Assembly (NCBI GenBank): GCA_002179805.1
Contig: NAVB01001257.1
Span: 1-33,992, forward strand
Length of the DNA: 33,992 nucleotides
Direction: 5' to 3'
Origin: Acanthamoeba lenticulata
Taxonomy: Eukaryota > Discosea > Longamoebia > Acanthamoebidae
Shown in pieces: positions 1 to 9,023 of the stretch. How positions within the stretch are numbered: position 1 is the first letter of the stretch; the number at the start of each line of letters is the position of its first letter. The notes beneath the pieces were generated by a model. The model searched no databases and had not been told where the DNA came from. It worked only from the letters and a program-made list of their open reading frames with translations. The position numbers and the translations under genes are program-made.

Positions 1-1247
1 CTGCCACGGTCAGATCGGTGCTGTTGGGCCCCGTGACGATCGTGTAGAAGAGGCTCGAGGTGGCGTCGTAGAGGAGGCCAAAACTGTCGTCAAAAATCGA
101 TTGCTGGTCGGCGGACGGCGCGAAGCACGAGATGCTGCGGCCGGTGGCCGGATCGACCTCGATCACGGCACACGGTTGAGTGGTGGTGTTATACGGCACC
201 AACAGGAAGAGGTTGCCCGTCGGGCCCGCGGCCATCGCTGATCGGCACACCAACAGTCAGCAGTCAACCGATGGCAACGACAAAGGTCAAGGCGCACCGT
301 CGAAGGGCGAGTTCGTGGTGATGGGCTCCCATGTGGTGATGAGCGTCATGAAACCTGAGCCGGGGCTCAACGAGATAACGAAAACAATCGCTGCCGTCTT
401 TGACAGCGCGTACAAGCGCGACGATCCTGGTGACGATGATGATTATCATGAGAATTCATGGAGCCAATGACGATGATGGTGAAGATGGAGGAGAGAAGAC
501 GAACCCGGCGGGATGAATATCAGGCCGAAGGGATTGTTGCGGTCGTACTGGCGACAGCGGAGGTCGGAGCCATTGACCGGCCGCGCGCAGATGGTGGCGT
601 CCTGCGCGAAGAACAAGTTCTCGTGCACCGTATCCACCGCCAGCGTCCTGGCCGACACATCACGCGCCCGAGTGTGGTAAGTCCTCCCGAAAGCCCTCAA
701 GACAGTGCCGGGGCACCCACGTACTGGATCAAGCTCGAGCTCGAGTTGGTTGTGGTGTAGGAGCACGGGCACGACATGCGGTTGGCCGACAGATTGGCTC
801 CAATGTCGAACCTGTGTGGCTCAATGTTAGGCCAACGTGGAGATGGAGATGCCGCGGGAGGAAGTTGCGCAACTGTTGGATGTTGGCTGGTGTGGACACA
901 AACAGGATCGAGCTGACCGAGTCGATCGCAATGGCCAACGGGTTTGTCGAGAAGTTGGCCACAACTCCGCCAGTGGTTTGGTTAAGGGCAACCACACTAC
1001 CCTCCAACACCACGTCGCCGTTTTGTGACGTGACTGTGAGTGCCGCTAAGTAGAGGCACTACGCAGGCCATGGTGCGTAATGAGAACAAGAACGAAAACG
1101 ACAAGATGGGGGAAGAGCGAAAAGGTGAAAAACGAGCAGAGAACGTGCCTGGGATTGTGGTTGTGCTTCGGCAGGAGGAAAGAAGGCCACCGCACAAGCA
1201 GTGGCGAGAAGCACTAGCAGCAAGCTGCAATAGTCCCCCGCCACCAT
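1..1247 (-). CDS. Secreted propeller-like protein, 5' part (runs off the left edge)
   Basis: The ATG at 1247 opens a clear signal peptide (hydrophobic core LLLVLLATACAVAFF, then an AEAQ cleavage-like site). Exons can then be followed in frame to the window edge. The exon around 1035-890 gives GDVVLEGSVVALNQTTGG and AIAIDSVSSILFVS; the one around 820-725 gives NRMSCPCSYTTTN; the one around 660-510 gives LAVDTVHENLFFAQ; the last, from about 225 to 1, gives GNLFLLVPYNTTTQPC and VIEVDPATG. These recurring blocks (hydrophobic strand, D..TG turn, hydrophobic strand) resemble NHL/PQQ-type beta-propeller repeats. Several N-x-S/T sites and cysteines fit an extracellular protein. The family is not identified with certainty. 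Introns at about 1035-1155, 820-890, 660-725 and 225-510 are inferred from GT/AG sites and matching phase. The last is long and contains stops in all useful frames. The 3' end lies outside the window. Confidence 0.6.
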
Positions 1248-1400
1248 ACCAGAAGTGGGCAGTGCTCTTGTGGGAGTTGTGTGGTGCGACAGAGTTCCGT
1301 CATGTTCTAATTATTATTGACATTCCGACCACAGGATACCAGATCGACAAAATTGCATAAAAATATGGTGGAATGCAGGACGAAAAAAGCTCCACTATCA

Positions 1401-4400
1401 TCACCTCTCCTCCAACTGGAGAATGGAGGAAGAAGTGTGGTAGAGGTTGTTGTCGGTCAGCGGCGAGAAGTTGGCCAGGTAGGAGTCGATCACGAGGTCA
1501 CCCTCGATCGTGCACGTCTGGGCCTGCAGCTGCTTCAACACCAGCAAGAGGCCGCCCCACAGCTCCATCTTCTCATAGTTGACCAGTTGCTCCTTCTCTC
1601 CACCTTTCTCACTCTGTCCTTCTTCTCCTTCTTTTGATGATGAAGAGGAAGCAGGCACGTAGTTGGCATTCCCTTCATCAAGGAAGGTGAAGTCACGAGT
1701 GAATACCCCGATGTAGGGGATCAACGGGTAAACGTCCTGTTGAGGGAAACACATTTGTCAACAACCTTCATTTTCTTCATCAACTTCAGCAACTTGCCGT
1801 GCAGGTACCTGCTGGTCTTCCGTGCCGGACGGCACTGCCGGGTCGGACGAGGCTGCTCGGGCCGCCATCACAGCTTTCATTCGCCGCGCAAAGAGGGATC
1901 TGTAGTTCTGGTAGTTCCTCGTGTTGTTCAACAGCACCTGCAACATTACAAAGCGCATGTGAGCGAGTAGATATTGGCGCTTTTACGATGGTAGGCATCA
2001 ATTCTGTAAGTACCATCATGTCATCAAAGGCCTGTCGATACTTATGAGGCAGGTCGTCCCACAGGGTCCGCAGGCGCGACACCGAGTGGATGTTGAGGCC
2101 AGCGCCCACCGCAAAGAACGACGCAAAGTTGCCGTTCCGTCTCAGCTTCTGCTCAAACCAACGTTAAAATGCTGTGTTAATTCTTGCAAAAAATAAATAA
2201 ATCGATAAATAGCTTGAACGCAAGATGACATACAGCAGCGATGGCGATGAACTTCTGGAGGGTCTTTTGGCGTGCGCGGGCCGACGGACTCTTGAGGATC
2301 TCTGTGGCCACCCAGTAGGAGACCTGATTGAACCGGTCGGCCATGGCCTTGATGTTGGGGCTCACGACCTCGCGTCCCTCCTTGCTGAATGCCAGCTCTG
2401 TGTAGGACGTCATCGTTATAAAGATGCTCACCAAACCCGCGCCAGGCGGTATCAAACACAGCGGTGCAGAGTGTGCTCTGGGGCGTACTGTCAAACTCGA
2501 TTGGGCTGACTTTCTGGAACAGCCCAAAGTCGATGCGCGACAGCTGCTTAGCCACCTTGGACGACTGTGGACAGGCAGAACACCATACGAGCGTCAGCGC
2601 CACAACCAGGCCAGATACCGCTTGCTCAAGCTCGAGGACGAGTGCGAAAGAGAGAGAATGTACCCGGAGGGCCAGGATGGAGACCTTAGTGAATTGCTTG
2701 GCGTCGAGCTTGTTCCGTCCAGCCTTCATGCTCAATTTCTTGGAGAAGGAGGTGGGAGAGTAGGGCGAGGGCATGCTGTCCACCTTGAACTGGTCTATGC
2801 GCGGATCAAACTGCTGTTGGGCTGCCAACGAAGTGCTGCCCCCTTTTGACTGGTGCAGTTTTCGCGACTGCTGCGGTGGCGTTTGCGGACCTCCGCCTCC
2901 CGTCATCTTGGCGTTGTTGTGCGCCCGCGGGCCTACCCGCGTGTGCCAGTCGTCGCCGTCGATCTCGAAGCCGCTGTCCTCTTCTTCTTCACCATCATTG
3001 CCGGTTGCATCGTCCGCCGTTTGCTGCTTCTGCTGCTGCTGTTGCTCGCTGACCTTCTCCTCGCGTATGGTGCGGTTGAGAAGGATGATGACCTTCTTCG
3101 ACAGCGGCGTCGAGAAGTCAGTCGAGTGCTTGACCTTGATCCACTCTTGGATAAAGGCCTTGATTCGCCGCCGCAGCGTGTGGCTCTCCTCGCTGCTGGC
3201 GGCGTCCTCGCCCAGGTGGTACTCGCCGAGCGCGGTGTGGGACCGTCCCGAGGCCAGCGATGACATATAAGTGGTGGTCTTGGGATTGAGGCGCTCCTCC
3301 GAGAAGCCGTAGCGCCCTGCCAACGGTCAAAGGTCCATACCGTGAGTGCAACTGGACAGGAAGAAGACGAGGGTGGAGCACACGCACCCAGAAGGAGGCT
3401 GAACATCTGGTCGGGTGACATCCACTGAGTGTAGCTCAGGAGGAAGCGGTGCAGCCGGTCCTGGTCCTTGATTGTCCCGTCATCGTTGATGCAGGCCACT
3501 GTGGCGGTACGCACTGTCAATAACACGATCAAGCTTTCCAAAGGAGAAGGACGAACCTTCGATGAGATGGCCCACTATGGAGGCCATTCGTCCGGCCACC
3601 ACCTCGCGTCTATCTTCATCAGGCACCTCGTAGATGCGCCACAGCAGGCCGGCCTCGGCTGTGATCATGAGCAGAAGACTCGGTCAGATTCCGTCATGCG
3701 AGCAGAGAAGCCTGGTGGTGCGGTGCGTGCGAGCAGCAGTCAAACGTACCGTCGTATTGGTCGTGGCTGGGCACGGGCGGGGCACGCGGCGACGAGTGCT
3801 GGCTACCGGAGCCGCCAGACCCAGACGAACCCGACGAGGAGGAGGCAATGTTGGTCGAGGAGGACGTGGAAGCTGATGACGAGGACTCGCGAGCCGATAG
3901 CGGAAGGTTAGCCGAGTTAGACGACGAGCTGGTTGTGCGGGCCGACAGAGCGTTGGCAAAATTGATGGCCGAGATGGAGGACAGCGAAAGCGCAAAGCCC
4001 TTACGCCGGACGCTGCCGGACAGTGCCTTTAGGCTGGCTTCGTCCTCCTGTGTTGCGTCGACTGTGAGCTGCTGCTGATGCTTGTCAGTTCGTCCGCCGT
4101 CATCTCCATGCGCAAGAGATTCAGCCGGTGGCAGGTTTTCTGCCAAGCTGCTGGTGGTGCTGCTGATGGTATCAGTACTGTTGTCTCTGATCCGGTCCCG
4201 CCCGCGGCTGGCGAGCATCGACGACGTCGCCGGCGAGCCCACGCTAAAGGGCGAGGACGAGCCCGCCGAGGGCACACCGCGGGGTGACTCGGCAGATGAG
4301 CCCTTAGGCGTGAGGCTCTTGCGCCTGCGGGCGCGGGTCGCTGAAGGGCTCGACGCGTAGAGCGAGGCCAGGCCCGATGACGCTGGCGTGGTCGGAGGTC

Positions 4401-5554
4401 CCGCCAGGTCAACCGCAGCCACTGCTTCCTTATCTTTCTCCTGCCCATTGAAGACTTGTGTACACAACGCGGGTGAGTCCACAGGCCAAGGCCGAAGCGC
4501 AGAAGGATGATAGCGTACGCTCGTGGAAAATCCTCAACGACCGTGTGAGCGAGCCCTTGCGCAGTCCCTTTCTTGTCGCGGTGGGCTTGGTGGCGGCCGA
4601 GGTCGTTGTCGTCGACGTCGACGCCAGGTAGGATGAAGAGTGGACTGGGACGGCACTGGTCTCGAAAGAGGCGAGACCAGGTTGCCTACGCTCTCCCGTA
4701 GCAGACGCAGCTGTAGCGCAGCCAGAAACAGAGGCGATACTGGACGCCGATGGAGAACGCAGGGACGACAGATCTATCGTGTGCGAGAAGTCGGTGCGCC
4801 CCTTGGACGTGCTTGGGCGGCTCCTGCGGCCCTCACGAGGTTCACCGCTCAGCAACGCGCGGACAGAGTCGTCCTTGACACTTCGGCGCAGCGGCGGGCG
4901 CAGTTTCTTACGCTCGCCGACGCCATCACTGGAGGTCTCCACACGACCGAACGTGTCTGCACAACCAGACCAGCGTCAGAGCTCTCGAGAAAGGAGACAG
5001 AAAGCGATAGAGGTACCTTCTGCTGGCGGGTTGGAGGGCAGGGAGGTTGAGTCGCCGCTGCCGAAGAAGTGAGCTTGTAAGCCTTTCAGCTCTTCTTTGA
5101 TTTTGTTGTCATCTACGGCAACAGCTTCGTGATCGTCGTAAACGGCGATCTGTTGGCTCAGTTCGGGCCTCTTGCTAGCAGGCGAAAATCCTGCGATTGT
5201 TGACTTCGATCGCGATGGGCGTAGGATGGTCTTGATTTCGAAGTCGTCTTCTTTCTTCTTCGTTGCAGACGTAACTGCGCGCTCGCTCTTCTTGGGCGCA
5301 CACATAGGACTGCTGATGGTCTTCGCTTGGGCCTTACCCCATTCGAAGGCGTTTTCTTTGTTGTTGGATCTGTTGTTGCGTATCGAGTCTCTCTGCAAGA
5401 TGACCACCGAGCTTGAGGCAAGCTGGCACGGCCGATCCACCTCCTCAGCCTCCCCATTTATCGCGTGAAGAGCAGCCCTCCGTGTTGGGACGGCAATGGC
5501 GCCAGTATGCACGGATGGCGGCACGAGTTCGTCGAATGTGAACCCGTCATCCAT
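1401..5554 (-). CDS. Ras guanine nucleotide exchange factor (REM + CDC25 domains)
   Basis: This would load GTP onto a Ras-family GTPase at membranes. From the ATG at 5554 (MDDGFTFDELVPP) about 600 residues of low-complexity, Ser/Thr/basic sequence follow, probably disordered and phosphorylated. A RasGEF_N (REM) region runs from about 3670 to 3070: AGLLWRIYEVPDEDRR, RMASIVGHLIEG, HRFLLSYTQWMSPDQMF, then FIQEWIKVKHSTDF. A Gln-rich, Ser-rich linker leads to the CDC25 catalytic domain from about 2570: VAKQLSRIDFGLFQKVSPIE, then FNQVSYWVATEIL, RTLWDDLPHKYRQAFDDM, and the signature YPLIPYIGVFTRDFTFLDEGN region near 1720-1660. It ends at the TGA at 1401 after an NLYHTSS segment. At least eight introns interrupt it. 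For example the donor after the PPAEG codons joins DTFGRVETSS in frame, which ties the first exon to the rest. The target GTPase cannot be read from sequence. The domain call is firm; the exact N-terminus is less so. Confidence 0.85.
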
Positions 5555-5868
5555 CGCTACAAGAAAAGGCTTAACGATGCAGATCTCAAGATTCTGCCGG
5601 TCTTCTCCTAAAGGCGCAGCTAGTGCCTAACTGTCACGTTGTAGGACAACTCCTGCCGTTCCCTTTCTCTCTTCGGGGCCTTTTCCCGCCAAAACGGCTT
5701 CCCAAACGGCTAGCTGCACTAGCGGTATGCCAAGCACGCTGAAGGACATTCGAAATGGACCGCTGAATACAGTGCAAATGAACCGATTAGCACTGAACTA
5801 GGTTGTGCGCTATCTTAGTTAGATGTGTAACTCTCTCTTGTTCATTTTTTCCATCTGGAATTGCGCGT
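5555..5868. other. Intergenic region between Cpn10 3' end and RasGEF 5' end
   Basis: This 314-nt stretch should hold the RasGEF promoter and the Cpn10 3' untranslated region, since both genes are on the minus strand. I see no convincing TATA box, RNA gene or open frame in it. Confidence 0.5.
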
Positions 5869-6282
5869 CTACTTCTTCAGAATGCCGAGAATGTCATCCT
5901 CCCTGAAGAGGTGAAGCTCCTCACCGTCGATCTCGACTTCGGTACCACCGTACTCCGAGAGGACGACGTTGTCGCCCTCCTTGAGGGTGGTGGGAATGAG
6001 GTTGCCATCCCTGCTCCTCGCACCGGGACCAACGGCGAGCACGGTGCCGTGGTTCATCTTCTTCTGCGCGCTCTCGGGGAGGATGATGCCGCCAATCCTC
6101 TCCACAGGCTTGGCCTTGCGAACGAGCACTCGGTCAGACAGGGGGATGAGCCTCTTCGACTGCACAAAAATGCCACAAAATCAAAGAAATTAGCGAAGGC
6201 CGGAGGATTGCAACGCGTTGTGCCGGACACTGCATGTGCTGGCAACAGTGTAGGGGGTCGTAAAACAGCGACAACTTACCAT
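5869..6282 (-). CDS. Chaperonin 10 (GroES/Hsp10), mitochondrial type
   Basis: This is the co-chaperonin lid for Hsp60 in the mitochondrial matrix. The exon 6159-5869 encodes SKRLIPLSDRVLVRKAKP, the mobile-loop region GGIILPESAQKK, then GTVLAVGPGARSRDG, LKEGDNVVLSEYGG and the C-terminal REDDILGILKK, all in the usual order for Cpn10. Two starts are possible. Without splicing, an ATG at 6165 gives MQSKRL. Alternatively an ATG at 6282-6280 sits directly against a consensus donor (ATG|GTAAGT), and a 120-nt intron (6279-6160, ending TGCAG) joins it to the serine codon, giving MSKRLIPL. This is closer to typical Cpn10 N-termini and I prefer it. The protein is then 97 residues, the normal family length. 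No separate targeting presequence is visible, as is common for Cpn10. Family call very sure; start moderately sure. Confidence 0.92.
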
Positions 6283-6496
6283 CTTGTGTTGTACGTGCAG
6301 GGATTAAATCGATCAAGTGGTGATGATTATCGGCGCTAAAGAGGCCAGCACGTTCGAGGAATGCTGTCTACAATATCTCAGCTGGGGAAATAAGCAAGAG
6401 AACTGGCAGGTTGCTGTTGGAATTCTCAGCACACTGAAAACGCAGGAAAAAGAACGTTTCTTGCCCCATGGGATATTTATTCTTTCTCGTTGTCCC

Positions 6497-8447
6497 TTAC
6501 GGGCTTGCTGAGGCTGATGGGCTAGCACTGGCAGAAGCTGACGGGCTTGCTGAGGCCGATGGGCTAGCACTGGCAGAAGCCGACGGGCTTGCTGAGGCCG
6601 ATGGGCTGATGCTGGGCGAAGGCGAGGCCTGATTGGCAGCACCGCGGATAATTTCGAGCGCCTGATTGCTGGCCTCATCAGGGCACGAAAGGATGAAGTT
6701 GCTGGCAATGCGGTAGATCTGCGCAGGAGAGGGGCGTTAGTGTTCACTTGCTACTCGCAGTAAGCGGAAGGATCAAGTACGTTGGCGATAGGCTCTGGAA
6801 TGTCGAGAGCCTGCGGGAACGGAATCATTCCGTTGATGAGGTTGAGGTAAGAAGCCTGGCGAGCCTCCACGCTGGCGATCGTGGCGCTGGCGTTCTGGAC
6901 CTCGGGGCTGTAGATAAAGGCAATTGCCTCATCGTAGGCGCCTACACCAGTGTTCTCCAGAAGCTGAACGGAAAGTGGCCGTCAGTTTCCCGCGTTCCTC
7001 TGATGAGGTAAGAATGGACAAGTACCATGCCTGTCTCGACAAAGTCGGTAACATTGTTGATGTTGAAGGAGTAGTTGCATGGCTGCACCGGTTCACCGCC
7101 CAATGCCCTGCAAGCACCGTCGACTCGTCAGGAACTGAACAAAGAAGACTAACCAAAAGTGAAGCTGGCATACCGGATGCTCGACTGCAGTGCGGCAGCG
7201 TGGGCCAGCTCGTGGTCGCGGATGAGGGTGAAGTAGAGGCGGGTGTTGTTGTTGAAACCGGCGGCGGCGAAATCATCCTCGGTGAAGTTCTGCAGACCCT
7301 CGCTGAAGAAGGTCGAGTCCAGGTTCTCGAGGGTGAGCGCAAAGTTGAGGACGGCGATATCGTTCTCGGCGGTAGCCTCGGTCGAGTTCTCCGACGCGAA
7401 CACGCGCAGGCAGGTGTCGTTGCAAAGGTTGGCCGAGCAAGTCCTGCGGCAGATCTTCTCGACAGCCAAATCAGGCAGGATGGCGGAAGTGCTGTTGGAC
7501 GAAGCGCCGGTGGCGTTGCTCCCGCTGGTGGCGTTCGCGCCGAGAGTGCTGTTGTTGACGCTGACGATGGCAGAACGATCAATAAGGGCGTCAGTTCCAT
7601 CGCAGAAGCAGTTGAGCTCGATAGGCCTCATCACCATGAGGGTCATCTCGAAGGGCTGAATGTCGGTGTCGCACGGCAGAGGCGTACGCTCCAAGCTGGA
7701 GCAAGAGAGAGAACCTGCAGCGATCACCATGAACGGGCAAGTCAGTTTCCCGCCATGCGGTGGACACACCAAACGAGGACATACCAGTGGCGTTTGTAGA
7801 CGGGGAAGGCGCCAGGCTGGGTGATGCCGAAATGCTGGGCGAAGCCGAGGGGGAGGCAGAGGTCGAGGGACCAGGACCGCCGACGAGCGTCGGGCTGGCG
7901 GCAGGTGAGCCCGAGGCCGCGGGGCTTCCGGAGGCCGCGGGCGATCCGGACGCAGAGGGAGAGGCCGAGGCAGCAGGGCTCGCCGAGGCCGAAGCGGAAG
8001 GTGAGCCCGAGGCCGAGGGAGCGGCCGAAGCCGAAGCTGCGGGGCTGGCCGAGGGCGATGTGGTAGCGTTGGTGGTAGAGTTGAAGCACTCCACAGTGCA
8101 AGGGTTGGTGCAGTTCACACCCTGAGCGGCATAGGTTCCCTGTCACGACGCGAACACGGGAAATCTGCATGTCAACAATAACATTGTGGCGCCAAACATC
8201 TGTCGAGTAATGTAATGCGCACGTTCTGGTCCGGGTAGCAGCCGTTGGAGTCAGCGTACTGGATGCCCACGCTAGTAGTGATGGGATAGCACCCGCGGGC
8301 GTCGGGGTAGAGGAGTGAACCGTCGATACTGATGGGGCAGCAGCCCTTGGCGTCGCTGAAGATGAAGCCGCCGCAGTTGATGCTCTGGCCGTGGGCCAGG
8401 TGGGCCACGAGCGTCGTGACGAAAAGCGCGAACAGGAAAGCTCTCAT
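6497..8447 (-). CDS. Secreted ferritin-like domain protein with Ser/Ala/Pro-repeat linkers
   Basis: The ATG at 8447 starts a signal peptide (MRAFLFALFVTTLVAHLAHG). A longer upstream frame exists but would bury this signal, so I reject it. Next comes a Cys-rich segment with three related units (GGFIFSDAKGCCPI, LYPDARGCYPI, QYADSNGCYPD). A long S-A-S-P repeat linker (about 8060-7800) and an N-glycosylation-rich spacer follow. The globular domain at about 7380-6760 has NDIAVLNFALTLENLDSTFF, then RDHELAHAAAL and QASYLNLINGMIPFPQALD. This is the pattern of the ferritin-like (desiccation-related/Rds1) family, a four-helix bundle whose Glu and HE..H residues may bind metal. A second S-A-S-P tail follows and ends at the TAA at 6497. 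Introns near 8130-8200, 7690-7790, 7110-7165, 6970-7025 and 6720-6780 are inferred. Cellular role unknown; a cyst-wall or extracellular coat function would only be a guess. Confidence 0.75.
6500..6625 (-). repeat. Tandem repeat encoding the C-terminal Ser-Ala-Pro tail
   Basis: Units built on the plus-strand pattern gggcttgctgaggc[tc]gatg and gggctagcactggcagaag alternate across this stretch. On the minus strand they read as repeated S-A-S-P and S-A-S-A-S-P, ending in SASP and the stop codon. The near-identical DNA units suggest recent repeat expansion. Confidence 0.8.
7797..8064 (-). repeat. Degenerate repeat encoding Ser/Ala/Pro/Gly linker
   Basis: GC-rich units such as gaggccg[ac]gggc repeat many times and read as S-P-S-A-S and S-P-A-A-S-G on the minus strand. 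This block separates the Cys-rich N-terminal part from the ferritin-like domain. The units are more diverged than those in the C-terminal tail repeat. Confidence 0.75.
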
Positions 8448-9023
8448 GTGGTAGGTCTGGTGTTCCTTCCTTGGTTGTTGGTGTGACTGGCCAAGTGGTG
8501 CGGTCCGTTTTAAACTTCGGCTCTCACATGTGGAATGGCGAGTTGTTAGCCCGTGACCGGCGTGTTTGTGTGCGACTCTTCGCTCGAGTCCGGGCGTGCA
8601 ACTCAATCCTTCCAAGCCAGTGGACGATCAACAAGACTGACAAGGCGGAGAGCTGGCTCTGCTCCCGGATTGGACAAAACGTTAATTTCTGAAGAGTAAT
8701 TTTTTGATAGAAAATTCGGCGGCAGACAGCCCTTACTGCAGGTCCCAGAGACAGGGGTTGAGCACAGCCAAGGCTCCAGCTCGTGTTTGTCATCCTGGCT
8801 GTGTGTATCGCAATGCAGGGACAACTGTTGAAAGTCTGAGAAGTGAAGCACTTGTGGTTTACTTCGTCACGCGTCATCTCCAGGGCCGTATGCAGAGCAC
8901 AGATAAAGGGGAAGATGATACTGATGGTGATGGCTGCACCTGCCCACAATAAGTTTAAATCCGAACAAAATAATTCGCCTTCTTTGTCTCTCGGAGTAAA
9001 AGATCCAAGAGCACAGACAAGCT
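8448..9023. other. Intergenic region between the HIT-PARP gene and the ferritin-like gene
   Basis: This 576-nt gap carries the 3' flank of the PARP gene and the upstream region of the ferritin-like gene, both on the minus strand. Apart from the TATA-like element I see no gene, RNA or repeat here. The open frames are shadows without recognisable motifs. Confidence 0.5.
8507..8515 (-). promoter_or_regulatory. TATA-like element upstream of the ferritin-like gene
   Basis: The minus strand reads GTTTAAAAC about 60 nt upstream of the ATG at 8447, inside otherwise GC-rich sequence. Position and composition suit a TATA-type core element. Evidence is positional only. Confidence 0.35.

Noticed and set aside
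2773..3270. Plus-strand Cys/Ser-rich frames over the RasGEF gene
   Set aside because: Antisense of the Gln-rich and REM-linker exons. No start context, motif or codon pattern supports them.
7170..7210. HELAH in the ferritin-like protein as a zinc metalloprotease HExxH site
   Set aside because: It sits in the helix where ferritin-like family members carry their own HE..H metal residues, and no other protease feature is present.
7760..8125. Plus-strand frame rich in Glu/Ala/Gly opposite the Ser/Ala/Pro linker
   Set aside because: It is the antisense shadow of the repeat coding for the ferritin-like protein linker.
8172..8615. Longer N-terminus for the ferritin-like protein starting at 8615
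   Set aside because: It would bury the signal peptide behind 56 residues of non-hydrophobic sequence, and a TATA-like element lies between.
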